This document shows, one piece after another, positions 35,525-45,347 of a DNA stretch of 64,000 nucleotides. The notes under the pieces are model-generated. The model worked only from the letters and a program-made list of their open reading frames with translations, had not been told where the DNA came from and did no database searches. Position numbers and translations under genes: made by a program. Origin of the DNA: Marinomonas sp. IMCC 4694 (GTDB lineage: Bacteria; Pseudomonadota; Gammaproteobacteria; Pseudomonadales; Marinomonadaceae). Position 1 is the stretch's first letter; each line of letters opens with the position of its first letter. The DNA is taken from contig NZ_VSRV01000001.1 in the NCBI RefSeq assembly GCF_008122525.1, forward strand, positions 1,860,001-1,924,000. Reading direction: 5' to 3'.

Positions 35525-36643
35525 TTAATCGTTCAATAAAATGCGCAGCATGCGACGTAATGGCTCAGCCGCACCCCACAACAACTGATCGCCCACAGAG
35601 AAGGCACTGATGTATTCAGGCCCCATGTTCAGCTTACGAATACGGCCAACAGGAATGTTCAATGTGCCAGTTGCCGCCGTCGGTGTTAGTCGCTCCATAG
35701 TGGCTTGTTTGTCGTTAGGCACGACGCTGACCCAATCGTTGTGCTCAGCCAACATACCTTCGATGTCCGCCACTGGAATGTCTTTGTTCAATTTAATAGT
35801 GAACGCTTGGCTGTGACAACGCATGGCACCGATTCGAACACATAAACCATCTACAGGTACAATCAGATCCGTGTTACCTAAGATCTTATTGGCTTCGGCT
35901 TGCGCTTTCCACTCTTCACGACTCTGGCCATTATCCAGCTGAGAATCGATATAAGGGATCAAACTGCCCGCTAATGGCACACCGAACTGATCCACTGGCA
36001 TGGTGTTAGAGCGCATTTGCTCTGCCACTTTGCGATCAATGTCCAAAATAGCACTGGCTGGATCTGCCAACTCCGACGCTACGCTGCTTTGCAACATGCC
36101 CATCTGGTTGATCAGCTCTCGCATGTGACGTGCACCGCCGCCAGAGGCGGCTTGGTATGTCATGGACGTCATCCACTCAATATGGCCTTTTTCAAACAGA
36201 CCGCCCAATGCCAACAACATCAAGCTCACGGTGCAATTACCGCCAACAAAAGTTTTGACACCGTTACTTAGGCCGTCTTTGATAACGTTTAAATTAACTG
36301 GATCAAGGACGATGATGGCGTCTTTCTCCATACGCAATGACGATGCCGCGTCAATCCAATAACCGTTCCAACCTGCCTTACGCAACTGTGGGTAAATAGC
36401 CTTGGTATAATCTCCGCCTTGGCAGGTGATTATAATGTCCATTTTTTTCAAAGATTCAATGTCGTTTGCGTCTTGAAGTAACGGAATATCTTTACCAATT
36501 TCTGGACCTTTCTGCCCGGTTTGCGAGGTAGTAAAAAAGACGGGATCAATATGATCAAAGTCATTTTCTTCTCGCATACGTTGCATCAATACGGAACCGA
36601 CCATTCCGCGCCATCCGACTAAACCTACAGTGTGTTTTGACAT
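35525..36643 (-). CDS. asd: Aspartate-semialdehyde dehydrogenase
   Basis: The 372-aa enzyme reduces aspartyl phosphate to aspartate semialdehyde for lysine, methionine and threonine synthesis. It has GLVGWRGMVGSVLMQRM for NADP binding, the catalytic Cys in VGGNCTVSLMLLAL and the active-site region QAASGGGARHMREL. Length and sequence are of the E. coli type. The start at 36643 (MSKHTVGLVG) is used; the frame extends ten codons upstream without a better ribosome binding site. It lies downstream of leuB in the same direction with a 122-bp gap. Confidence 0.95.
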   Translation of the reverse strand: MSKHTVGLVGWRGMVGSVLMQRMREENDFDHIDPVFFTTSQTGQKGPEIGKDIPLLQDANDIESLKKMDIIITCQGGDYTKAIYPQLRKAGWNGYWIDAASSLRMEKDAIIVLDPVNLNVIKDGLSNGVKTFVGGNCTVSLMLLALGGLFEKGHIEWMTSMTYQAASGGGARHMRELINQMGMLQSSVASELADPASAILDIDRKVAEQMRSNTMPVDQFGVPLAGSLIPYIDSQLDNGQSREEWKAQAEANKILGNTDLIVPVDGLCVRIGAMRCHSQAFTIKLNKDIPVADIEGMLAEHNDWVSVVPNDKQATMERLTPTAATGTLNIPVGRIRKLNMGPEYISAFSVGDQLLWGAAEPLRRMLRILLND

Positions 36644-36703
36644 GGTTAACTTTACCTTTTTTTGTGGGACCACTCATACCAAGAGCAGTATCCCGAGTGA
36701 AAT

Positions 36704-36726
36704 CCTAACGACCTTATGCCGTTAGG
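36704..36726. repeat. Hairpin between leuB and asd
   Basis: CCTAACG/CGTTAGG with a 9-bp loop lies between the leuB stop and the asd start. Without a T tract it may only partly attenuate or stabilise the leuB message. Confidence 0.35.
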
Positions 36727-36765
36727 TTATGACATTATTTTTGCATAGCATTTGGGTTTACAATA

Positions 36766-37845
36766 TTAATTTCTTAGTGCTGCTATAACAGCATCGCCCA
36801 TTGCGGCTGTACTCACTGTATCGCAACCTTTAGAGGCGATGTCTGCGGTTCTTAAACCCAAATCAAGAACGTTACTAACAGCGGCCTCAATGGCATCCGC
36901 GGCCTCTTTGGCATCCAAAGAATAGCGCAACATCATAGCAACAGACAAAATGGTCGCCAAGGGGTTAGCAATGCCTTTACCGGCAATATCTGGCGCTGAA
37001 CCGTGACAAGGCTCATACATGCCACGACCTTCTGCGTTTAAAGAAGCAGACGGTAACATGCCGATAGAGCCGGTTAACATAGCCGCAGCGTCCGATAGAA
37101 TATCACCAAACATGTTGCCCGTAACCATGACATCAAACTGTTTTGGTGCACGAACCAGCTGCATAGCCGCATTATCGACCAACATATGAGTCAATTCGAC
37201 ATCTGGGTACTCTTTCGCGACTTCTTCCATGACTTCTTTCCACAGCACTGTCACTTCCAGTACATTGGATTTATCAATAGAACAAACACGCTTGCCGCGC
37301 TGACGTGCCGCTTCGAAAGCAGATCGACCGATGCGACGAATTTCAGATTCGCTGTAAACATAGGTGTTGTAACCTTGGCGCTCGCCGTTTTCCAGGGTGC
37401 GAATACCACGTGGCTGACCGAAATAAATACCGCCAGTCAATTCACGTACGATCAGAATATCCAAACCTGCCACAATTTCTGGCTTCAAACTGGACGCATC
37501 CGCTAACTGTGGGTACAAAATGGCAGGACGAAGGTTTGAAAATAATTCAAGGTTAGAGCGTAAACCCAGTAAGCCTTTTTCAGGGCGTACTGACATGTCT
37601 AATTTATCCCATTTCGGCCCACCAACGGCACCAAGCAAAATTGCATCCGCGGCTTTGGCTTTTTCTAAGGTCGCATCGGGTAATGGCGAACCGGTTTCAT
37701 CGTAAGCGGAACCGCCCACCAAAGCACTTTCATGCTGAATGTTTAAAGAGAACTGCGCGTTTACCGCGTCTAATACGCGAACCGCTTGCGCTACAATTTC
37801 TGGACCTATGCCATCGCCGGGCAAAATCAATACATTTTTCGTCAT
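36766..37845 (-). CDS. leuB: 3-isopropylmalate dehydrogenase
   Basis: The 359-aa NAD-dependent enzyme oxidises 3-isopropylmalate to 2-ketoisocaproate. Family motifs are LPGDGIGPEI, LLGAVGGPKWD, the substrate-binding region ELTGGIYFGQPRG, and the metal/cofactor segment MFGDILSDAAAMLTGSIGMLPSASL with EPCHGSAPDIAGKGIANP. It is the third gene of leuCDB, 53 bp after leuD. Confidence 0.95.
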   Translation of the reverse strand: MTKNVLILPGDGIGPEIVAQAVRVLDAVNAQFSLNIQHESALVGGSAYDETGSPLPDATLEKAKAADAILLGAVGGPKWDKLDMSVRPEKGLLGLRSNLELFSNLRPAILYPQLADASSLKPEIVAGLDILIVRELTGGIYFGQPRGIRTLENGERQGYNTYVYSESEIRRIGRSAFEAARQRGKRVCSIDKSNVLEVTVLWKEVMEEVAKEYPDVELTHMLVDNAAMQLVRAPKQFDVMVTGNMFGDILSDAAAMLTGSIGMLPSASLNAEGRGMYEPCHGSAPDIAGKGIANPLATILSVAMMLRYSLDAKEAADAIEAAVSNVLDLGLRTADIASKGCDTVSTAAMGDAVIAALRN

Positions 37846-37897
37846 GGTAATTCCTTAATATTCTGAGTCTTTGTGTCTGTTTTAGTCTGTTTAGCGC

Positions 37898-38548
37898 TTA
37901 CTGCTCACGAGACAAGAAAAGCCAAGGCGCGTCTTGCATGCGTTTTTCTTCAAATCGATGGATCGCGGCATCTTGCTGTAACGTCAGACCTATGTCGTCC
38001 AAACCGTTTAATAAACAATGCTTACGGAAATTGTCGACGACAAACTCAAACTGCGCACCTGAAGGTGACGTCACTGTTTGATTCTCAAGATCAACAACCA
38101 TTTCGGCGCCTTCGCGTAACGCCACTTCAGCAAACAACTGATCCACTTCATCTGGGTGCAACACAATCGGTAACAAACCATTTTTGAAGCAGTTATTGTA
38201 GAAAATATCCGCAAAACTCGGCGCAATAACGGAACGAAAGCCATAATCATCCAATGCCCAAGGGGCGTGTTCACGGCTCGAACCACAACCAAAATTCTGA
38301 CGAGCCAATAATACACTTGCGCCTTGGTATCGGGCTTGGTTTAAGACAAATTCTTCGCGCAATGGGCGACCATCGCACTCTTGATCCGGCTGCCCTTCGT
38401 CTTCGTAGCGCAGCTCGTCAAATAAATTTTTACCAAAGCCTGTGCGCTTGATGGATTTCAAGAACTGCTTTGGAATAATCATATCCGTATCAACGTTGGC
38501 CAAATCCAAAGGAGCGGCTAACCCTGTGTGTTTAGTAAAGGGACGCAT
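37898..38548 (-). CDS. leuD: 3-isopropylmalate dehydratase, small subunit
   Basis: The 216-aa subunit forms the swivelling domain of isopropylmalate isomerase together with LeuC. Motifs are DTDMIIPKQFLK near the N terminus, NFGCGSSREHAPWAL and the FADIFYNNCFKNGLLPI stretch. The ATG at 38548 (MRPFTKHTGL) is chosen because it follows a GGAG ribosome binding site and starts like other LeuD proteins; the open frame runs 20 codons further, back into the end of leuC. Confidence 0.95.
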   Translation of the reverse strand: MRPFTKHTGLAAPLDLANVDTDMIIPKQFLKSIKRTGFGKNLFDELRYEDEGQPDQECDGRPLREEFVLNQARYQGASVLLARQNFGCGSSREHAPWALDDYGFRSVIAPSFADIFYNNCFKNGLLPIVLHPDEVDQLFAEVALREGAEMVVDLENQTVTSPSGAQFEFVVDNFRKHCLLNGLDDIGLTLQQDAAIHRFEEKRMQDAPWLFLSREQ

Positions 38549-38564
38549 AAAACTCTCCTTTTGA

Positions 38565-39992
38565 TTAGTGTTTAACAAATTCATTAACATCAACAAAATG
38601 ACCGGCAATCGCAGCCGCGGCGGCCATCGCAGGACTGACTAGGTGCGTACGGCCACCAAAACCTTGACGACCTTCGAAATTACGATTCGATGTAGACGCA
38701 CAATGTTCTCCGGCGCCCAATTTATCGGCATTCATCGCCAAACACATAGAGCAACCCGGCTCACGCCATTCCAAACCAGCGGCTTCAAAAATAGTGTGCA
38801 ATCCTTCTCTTTCGGCTTGCGCTTTTACCAAACCAGAGCCAGGCACAACAATCGCTTGTTTCAAAGTTGATGCCACGGTACGGCCTTTAACGACTTGCGC
38901 GGCAATGCGCAAATCTTCAATACGGGAGTTAGTGCATGAACCAATAAACACGCGATCTAAGATAATATCCGACAACATCGTTTTACCTTCCAGACCCATG
39001 TATTTCCATGCGCGGGCGTAACCTTCTTTTTTGACAGGATCTTTTTGATCTTCGGCACGAGGTAGGGGCTCATCAATGGCAATGACCATTTCTGGCGACG
39101 TGCCCCAAGTGACTTGAGGCTTGATGTCTTCGGCTTTGATAACGACGACTTCTTCAAACTGAGCGTCTTTATCTGACACCAAGCCTTTCCACGCCGCCAC
39201 GGCCATGTCCCAATGTTCGCCTTTTGGTGCATAAGGACGACCTTTCACATACGCTATCGTGGTGTCATCAACCGCAATCAAACCCACGCGAGCGCCCGCT
39301 TCAATCGCCATGTTACAGACCGTCATGCGGCCTTCCATTGACAATGACTGAATGCCTGAGCCGCCAAACTCAATGGCAAAACCGGTTCCGCCAGCGGTTC
39401 CGATCGCACCGATGATCGCCAACACCACGTCTTTCGCGGAAACCCAAGGCGACAATTCACCATCGACACGAACCAGCATGTTGCGGCTTTTCTTCTGCAC
39501 AAGGCATTGAGTCGCTAACACGTGCTCAACTTCAGACGTACCAATACCGTGTGCTAGGGCACCAAACGCCCCATGTGTTGATGTGTGAGAATCGCCACAC
39601 ACTACCGTCATGCCCGGTAAAGTCGCGCCCTGTTCTGGCCCTACAACGTGGACAATGCCTTGGCGGATGTCTTTCATGTTGAATTCAGTAATACCGAATT
39701 CGTTGCAGTTATCATCTAGAGTAGTAACTTGAATTTTTGATACCGGATCTTCAATACCATCTACGCCAGAAAGACGCTCCTTTTGGGTCGTTGGTACGTT
39801 GTGATCCGGCGTAGCCAAACTTGACGATACACGCCATGGCTTGCGTCCCGCTAAGCGTAAACCTTCAAAGGCTTGCGGTGAGGTTACTTCATGCAATAAT
39901 TGTAAATCGATATAAATCAACGCACTGCCGTCGTCACGTTGTTGAACAAGGTGGCTATCCCACAACTTGTCATAAAGGGTTTTAGCTGACAT
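38565..39992 (-). CDS. leuC: 3-isopropylmalate dehydratase, large subunit
   Basis: The 475-aa aconitase-family protein carries the 4Fe-4S cluster, with cysteines in VFIGSCTNSRIEDL and GCSMCLAMN, and the substrate motif VCGDSHTSTHGAFGALAHGIGTSEVEHVL (read in parts). With LeuD it isomerises 2- to 3-isopropylmalate. It is the first gene of leuCDB and is divergent from a LysR-type gene 93 bp away, the usual arrangement for a regulator acting on its neighbour. Confidence 0.95.
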   Translation of the reverse strand: MSAKTLYDKLWDSHLVQQRDDGSALIYIDLQLLHEVTSPQAFEGLRLAGRKPWRVSSSLATPDHNVPTTQKERLSGVDGIEDPVSKIQVTTLDDNCNEFGITEFNMKDIRQGIVHVVGPEQGATLPGMTVVCGDSHTSTHGAFGALAHGIGTSEVEHVLATQCLVQKKSRNMLVRVDGELSPWVSAKDVVLAIIGAIGTAGGTGFAIEFGGSGIQSLSMEGRMTVCNMAIEAGARVGLIAVDDTTIAYVKGRPYAPKGEHWDMAVAAWKGLVSDKDAQFEEVVVIKAEDIKPQVTWGTSPEMVIAIDEPLPRAEDQKDPVKKEGYARAWKYMGLEGKTMLSDIILDRVFIGSCTNSRIEDLRIAAQVVKGRTVASTLKQAIVVPGSGLVKAQAEREGLHTIFEAAGLEWREPGCSMCLAMNADKLGAGEHCASTSNRNFEGRQGFGGRTHLVSPAMAAAAAIAGHFVDVNEFVKH

Positions 39993-40085
39993 ACATTCTC
40001 TCCTCAGAAATCTATTGCGCTATCCTAAAACTTTGGCTTAAATAACTCCAATTCATATTTTTCATATTTTGGATAATTTTTTGGA

Positions 40086-40967
40086 ATGATAGACATCGCA
40101 GAGCTGCTCACTTTTATCAAGGTGGCAGAAACCGCTTCTTTTTCTCAAGCCGCTACGCAGCTGTTTGTCACGCAGCCAGCCATTAGCAAACGCATTTCGG
40201 CGCTAGAAAGTAAATTAGGTGTGCGTTTATTTGATCGAATTGGCCGGCAGGTTCAACTCACCGAAGCCGGGTTACGACTGTTACCCAAAGCACGAAAAAT
40301 GGCCGAGGACTTGCTAGACATTCAACGCAGTATGTCTCTGCAAATGCTCGATGTGAGCGGCGAACTGAAATTATCCACCAGTCATCACGTAGGATTGCAT
40401 CGTTTACCCAAATCACTGAAGTGTTTTCAACAAAACTTTCCCAGCGCACAGTTGGAAATCGAGTTTTCACAATCAGAAGAAGCTTATCAAGATGTTCTAA
40501 AAGGGCGAGCGGAGCTGGGCATTATAACTTTGTCACATAAAGACAACCCACTGATTGAGTCGTTACCGATCTGGTCTGATCCCTTGACCTGTGTTGTCAG
40601 CAACGATCATCCACTGGCGCGGTCAACGAACCTGACCTTGCTTGAACTGGCACAACACGCCTGTGTCTTACCCAACAAAAACACCTTTACCCGACAAATC
40701 GCCGAGCAGGCTTTTGGTAAGCAAGGCCTAAAGCCCAAGGTGAGAATGAATACAAATAACCTAGAAACCCTTGCCATGCTGGTGGGTATTGGTTGGGGCT
40801 GGTCGCTTTTACCTTCAACATTGGTAGACGATAAATTGGTCGTATTAAACATTGATGATTTAAACGTTGAACGGAAATTGGGCGTCATTCACCACAAACA
40901 ACGCACATTGAGCCGAGCGGCCATGGCCTTTATAGAGATTTTGAAAAGCGACCGCACGGGCCACTAG
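40086..40967 (+). CDS. LysR family transcriptional regulator divergent from leuCDB
   Basis: The 293-aa protein has the N-terminal LysR helix-turn-helix (FSQAATQLFVTQPAISKRIS ALESKLGVRLFDR, residues ~16-50) and a substrate-binding effector domain from about residue 90. By position it probably controls leuC transcription, perhaps with a leucine-pathway intermediate as effector; that is inference. Its stop is five bases from the convergent MFS gene's stop. Confidence 0.9.
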   Translation: MIDIAELLTFIKVAETASFSQAATQLFVTQPAISKRISALESKLGVRLFDRIGRQVQLTEAGLRLLPKARKMAEDLLDIQRSMSLQMLDVSGELKLSTSHHVGLHRLPKSLKCFQQNFPSAQLEIEFSQSEEAYQDVLKGRAELGIITLSHKDNPLIESLPIWSDPLTCVVSNDHPLARSTNLTLLELAQHACVLPNKNTFTRQIAEQAFGKQGLKPKVRMNTNNLETLAMLVGIGWGWSLLPSTLVDDKLVVLNIDDLNVERKLGVIHHKQRTLSRAAMAFIEILKSDRTGH

Positions 40968-40972
40968 AGCCA

Positions 40973-42124
40973 TCACCGACGCTGGCTGATCAATAGTATG
41001 AGTAATGCCAATGCACTTACGCATGCTGCAGCGGTAAATACCCAAGCGCCTCCTAACCATTCCCATAAATATCCTGTGATGACCATACCAATGCCCCCCC
41101 CTAAACCGATCGCAAACGCGCTATACATAGCTTGGCCTTGGCTGGCATATTGCTCAGGGAATAATCGCCGTATTTGCTCAATAGACACCATGTGAAACAA
41201 CGCAAACGTAATACTGTGAAGCAATTGCGTAAAAATCAGTACCCATACCAGCGAAGCAAACCATCCCACTAAAAACCAACGCACAACACCACAAAGGAAA
41301 CACAGTGCAATGACATGGACTACATCGAAACGCTTGATACTATTGCCAAAGAATAGAAACAAGACAATTTCAATGACCACGCCTAACGCCATCAGCAAAC
41401 CAATGTATTGTCCGCTGTAACCCAGATTGGATAAATGCACAGCAAAAAATACATTAAAAGGCGCATGGGACATGAAGGCCAAAAATGCCAGCACAAAAAA
41501 CAACAAAGACTCAGGCGTTTTGACTAAAGAAAGAAACGATGCGGTTTCTTTTTCGTTACTCACTTCATACGCTTGTTCTTTAAGAAAAAACGACGTCACC
41601 ACCGCTAACGCAAGAAACACGCACATAGTGGGGATCACAATGCCAACACCAAATTGACCAATTAAAAAACCGGCACCTGTTACAGCAAAAACATAGCCCA
41701 TCGATCCGCCTACACGAAGCCGAGTATAAGGCACATCCAGGTAGCGAATGCTGCGAACAGCCAGTGAATCAGTGAGAGGAATCAGTGCCGAATAAAACAA
41801 AGCCATAGTGCAGGTTAGCAGCCAGAGTGTCTCAAATTGCTTACTCCAGTTAAAAGGGATTACGGCAACAAAACACCCCAAAATAGCAACCTGAAGAATG
41901 CGTTTAGGCAAGCCTACTTTTGCGGTTAACCAGCCCCAAAAATGCGGAACCAAAATGCCGGATAAGGTAAACGTTGACATCAATCGACCTATTTCTGATG
42001 CTGTTAAACCAATCGACTTGTAATACATCGATATATACGGCATCAAAACACCAATTAAAGCACAAAAGAAAAAGTAGAAAAAAAACAAAGGCCAAGCCAC
42101 AGGGCGAGCGTGATCTGAAAACAT
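40973..42124 (-). CDS. MFS transporter, HcaT/PPP-like
   Basis: The 383-aa protein has twelve predicted membrane helices and opens with FFFYFFFCALIGVLMPYISMYY, typical of the MFS_1-like group that includes E. coli HcaT. The loop after helix 2 has GWLTAKVGLPKR. The substrate cannot be read from the sequence. The start at 42124 (MFSDHARPVAW) follows a GGAG ribosome binding site; the longer frame adds an unlikely Cys-rich leader. Confidence 0.85.
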   Translation of the reverse strand: MFSDHARPVAWPLFFFYFFFCALIGVLMPYISMYYKSIGLTASEIGRLMSTFTLSGILVPHFWGWLTAKVGLPKRILQVAILGCFVAVIPFNWSKQFETLWLLTCTMALFYSALIPLTDSLAVRSIRYLDVPYTRLRVGGSMGYVFAVTGAGFLIGQFGVGIVIPTMCVFLALAVVTSFFLKEQAYEVSNEKETASFLSLVKTPESLLFFVLAFLAFMSHAPFNVFFAVHLSNLGYSGQYIGLLMALGVVIEIVLFLFFGNSIKRFDVVHVIALCFLCGVVRWFLVGWFASLVWVLIFTQLLHSITFALFHMVSIEQIRRLFPEQYASQGQAMYSAFAIGLGGGIGMVITGYLWEWLGGAWVFTAAACVSALALLILLISQRR

Positions 42125-42315
42125 GTTGGCTCCAACAGTCGTGCAATATTTGTCGCCACAAAAACAACAAAAATCATGCAATCATTATAATGATTGAGTA
42201 TGCTGGAAATGGTCACAAAAAGCACGACAGATAAAGGGATCTTCCCACACAAATCTAATACATTCTGTGCACGCTTAAGTCCATTATTATCCCTACCCTT
42301 ATAGCGAGAAAAATC

Positions 42316-43944
42316 ATGACAGATCATCAAGAATGGTGGCGTGGCGCCGTTATTTACCAAGTCTATCCAAGGAGCTTTTTCGATTCTAATAACGATGGAA
42401 TTGGGGATTTGCCAGGTGTTACGGCAAAAATGAACTACATCGCTGCTTTGGGAGTGGATGCGATTTGGTTGTCGCCTTTTTTCACCTCACCAATGAAAGA
42501 CTTTGGGTATGATGTTTCCGATTATTGCAATGTCGATCCTATTTTTGGATCGTTAGAAGATTTTGATCAGTTAATTCAATCGGCTCACGAACACGGGCTA
42601 AAAGTAATGATTGATCAAGTACTAAATCACAGCTCTGATCAACACCCATGGTTTGTCGAATCACGCCGTAGTCACGACAACGACAAAGCCGATTGGTACG
42701 TTTGGGCAGACGCCAACCCTGATGGTACCGTACCAAACAATTGGTTGTCTGTATTTGGAGGGCCAGCTTGGCATTGGGACAGCCGACGCCGCCAATACTA
42801 TTTGCATAACTTCTTAGACAGTCAGCCAGATCTAAACTTCCACAACCCCTTGGTCGTCGACGCGCTGCTAGAAACGGTAGAGTTTTGGCTTAAACGGGGT
42901 GTCGATGGTTTCCGCTTAGATACCGCGAACTACTACTACCATGACCTTGAGCTGACAAACAATCCGCCCAAAGAAGACGTTATTGAAGGCAGCATTGGGG
43001 TTCGTCTTGATAACCCTTATGCCTATCAGCTGCATATTTATGACAAATCTCGTCCAGAAAACATCGGTTTTTTACAACGTTTGCGTCATCTACTCGACCA
43101 GTACCCAAATACGACGACGGTAGGTGAAGTGGGTTGTGATTTCGCTTTGAACACCATGGCCGCCTACACTCAAGGCCAAGATAAATTGCACATGTGTTAT
43201 TCATTTGATTTGCTGACTCATGACTCATCAATGACTCATATTAGAAGCACAATGGAAACCATCGAAGCGGGGTTGGGTGATGGTTGGCCTTGCTGGTCAA
43301 TTGGCAATCATGATGTCGAGCGCGTCGCCACTCGATGGGGGCAAAACCACGACGCCATTGCAAAAAGCAAAGTCTATATGACCATGCTTCTCAGTTTGCG
43401 TGGCAGTGTCTGTTTGTATCAAGGTGAAGAACTGGGCTTGCCAGAGGCGGAGCTGAATTTTGATCAACTCGTTGACCCTTTTGGTATCGCTTTTTGGCCA
43501 GAATTTAAAGGGCGAGACGGTTGCCGAACACCACTCCCATGGGAAAATAATGCGTTAGGCGGCTTTACTCAGTCGATACAACCTTGGTTACCCATTGATG
43601 ACAAACAGCGCCCTCTTGCTGTTAGCGTCCAAGGAGAACAGCCGGACTCTATCCTTAATGCCTACCGTGACTTTCTGCACTTTAGGCGACAGTACCCAGT
43701 GTTGCAACGAGGTGGCATCGAATTCATACATCACGACGATACAACACTTACCTTCGTACGCAGTGGTGAGGACATGCGTCTTTTTGTCGCAATCAATACG
43801 TCTGAAATGGAGAAACGTTTGCCGCTTGAATTATCATTAACGGTGTTAGCACTGCCAAAAGCGCTTAAGAGTGGTTATATAGATGCTGATTCTGTGGTGC
43901 TTCCAGCCTACAGTGTTTTGATCGCCACTATTAACCTTTCATAG
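42316..43944 (+). CDS. Alpha-glucosidase, glycoside hydrolase family 13 (oligo-1,6-glucosidase type)
   Basis: The 542-aa enzyme starts WWRGAVIYQVYPRSFFDSNNDGIGDLPG as do GH13_23/31 alpha-glucosidases. Conserved regions are DQVLNHSS, GVDGFRLDTANYY with the Asp nucleophile, TVGEVG with the acid/base Glu and SIGNHD. No signal peptide is present, so it cleaves imported short alpha-glucosides. It stands alone; its expression is not linked to the galactoside locus by position. Confidence 0.92.
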   Translation: MTDHQEWWRGAVIYQVYPRSFFDSNNDGIGDLPGVTAKMNYIAALGVDAIWLSPFFTSPMKDFGYDVSDYCNVDPIFGSLEDFDQLIQSAHEHGLKVMIDQVLNHSSDQHPWFVESRRSHDNDKADWYVWADANPDGTVPNNWLSVFGGPAWHWDSRRRQYYLHNFLDSQPDLNFHNPLVVDALLETVEFWLKRGVDGFRLDTANYYYHDLELTNNPPKEDVIEGSIGVRLDNPYAYQLHIYDKSRPENIGFLQRLRHLLDQYPNTTTVGEVGCDFALNTMAAYTQGQDKLHMCYSFDLLTHDSSMTHIRSTMETIEAGLGDGWPCWSIGNHDVERVATRWGQNHDAIAKSKVYMTMLLSLRGSVCLYQGEELGLPEAELNFDQLVDPFGIAFWPEFKGRDGCRTPLPWENNALGGFTQSIQPWLPIDDKQRPLAVSVQGEQPDSILNAYRDFLHFRRQYPVLQRGGIEFIHHDDTTLTFVRSGEDMRLFVAINTSEMEKRLPLELSLTVLALPKALKSGYIDADSVVLPAYSVLIATINLS

Positions 43945-44004
43945 TTTTTACTACTAACGGCACACTTTTTTTCACACACTTTCTTTACACACACAAAGGC
44001 TGAG

Positions 44005-45066
44005 TTATGACACAAGTTGTTCATGACTCGGCCACGCATTAATAATGGCTTTCACTAATGTTGCCAACGGAATCGCAAAAAACACACCCCAAAAGCCCCA
44101 AATCCCGCCAAAAAACAACACAGCAACAATGATCGCTAAAGGGTGCAAATTAACCGCTTCAGAAAATAGCAAAGGGACCAGCACATTACCATCTAAAGCC
44201 TGGACAATCAGATACGCTACTACTACATAAATAAATTCACTCTGCGTGCCATACTGATAAAAAGCCACTAACACCACAGGAATAGTAACCGCCGCTGCGC
44301 CGATATAGGGAATCAGTACCGATAAACCCACCAGCAAAGCCAACAACTCAGCGTACTTCAACCCAAAAACTAAAAAGACCACGTAGGTCACCACACCCAC
44401 TACAACCATTTCAATGAATTTACCGCGGATGTAATTGGCAATTTGCTCATTCATTTCATGGGCAATGTTACGCATCATTTTGCGCTCTTTGGGCAGCCAT
44501 GACGTCAGATATTTTGATATTTTTTCTTGGTCTTTTAACAAGAAGAACATCACCAAAGGCACCAGCACGACGTAAATAACCACCGAAAATAAAGAAGGGA
44601 TGCTCGATAAAGAAAACGATACCAGCCACTGACCCAAATTTGTCGATTCATTGGCAAGTGAATTAATCAACTCGTCTATGGCCGATTGGCTAACAATTTC
44701 GCTGTGCCCCTCTGCAAATGCCAGCACTTCGTCACGAAGAACCGTAAACATTCTGGGCACATCTTGAACAAAACGAACAGATTGACGCCAAATGATGGGC
44801 ACCATCACACTGACAAAAACGCCACACGCCATCATAAAAGTAGAAAAAACAAGAAATACCGAACTAACGTGACCCAAGCCAAGCAATTGAATACGATCAA
44901 CTAAGCCTTGCAGAAGAAACGCAAGCACAATCGCAATGAGTATAGGGGCCAAAATCCCGCCCCAAAAAGCCAAAACACTGACCAATCCTACTAACAAAAG
45001 AAGGAACACGACCACTTCTTCATTGGAAAAATAGCGCTTAATCAGCGTATCTACAATTTTAAACAT
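44005..45066 (-). CDS. AI-2E family transporter (PerM-like)
   Basis: This is a 353-aa inner-membrane protein with about eight helices, including LVGLVSVLAFWGGILAPILIAIVLAFLLQGLVD (read in parts) and a C-terminal block VNLHPLAIIVAVLFFGGIWGFWGVFFAIPLATLVKAI, characteristic of the AI-2E/PerM family. Members export autoinducer-2 or act as Na+/H+ antiporters, so substrate is open. It is 12 bp downstream of the TusA-like gene, likely one transcript. Confidence 0.88.
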   Translation of the reverse strand: MFKIVDTLIKRYFSNEEVVVFLLLLVGLVSVLAFWGGILAPILIAIVLAFLLQGLVDRIQLLGLGHVSSVFLVFSTFMMACGVFVSVMVPIIWRQSVRFVQDVPRMFTVLRDEVLAFAEGHSEIVSQSAIDELINSLANESTNLGQWLVSFSLSSIPSLFSVVIYVVLVPLVMFFLLKDQEKISKYLTSWLPKERKMMRNIAHEMNEQIANYIRGKFIEMVVVGVVTYVVFLVFGLKYAELLALLVGLSVLIPYIGAAAVTIPVVLVAFYQYGTQSEFIYVVVAYLIVQALDGNVLVPLLFSEAVNLHPLAIIVAVLFFGGIWGFWGVFFAIPLATLVKAIINAWPSHEQLVS

Positions 45067-45078
45067 AGGGAGTCCGTA

Positions 45079-45324
45079 TCAATTTTTTTGAATTTCAAAG
45101 GTGTAAAGAGTATTGTCTTCATTGACTGACAATAAAGAAAACCCGACCAATGCAAGGTATTGAGGAATGTCTTTCAACGACCCAGCGTCACATGTTGTAA
45201 CACACAAGCGTCCCCCCACGGCCATCTTACTTAACGCCATTTTGGTTTTTAACAAGGGCATGGGACAGCGATCTTCTCTTGCATCTAAGAGTACGTCATA
45301 CTGTTTCTCTGAGTTGACCGTCAT
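45079..45324 (-). CDS. tusA: TusA/SirA family sulfur-carrier protein
   Basis: The 81-aa protein has the family signature with the persulfide-carrying Cys in DAREDRCPMPLLKTKMAL, followed by the LCVTTCDAGSLKDIPQYL stretch. TusA passes sulfur for tRNA thiolation and other pathways. It precedes the AI-2E gene closely; it could be a TusA paralogue of other function. Confidence 0.85.
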   Translation of the reverse strand: MTVNSEKQYDVLLDAREDRCPMPLLKTKMALSKMAVGGRLCVTTCDAGSLKDIPQYLALVGFSLLSVNEDNTLYTFEIQKN

Positions 45325-45347
45325 TTTATAATTTACCCAATAGATGA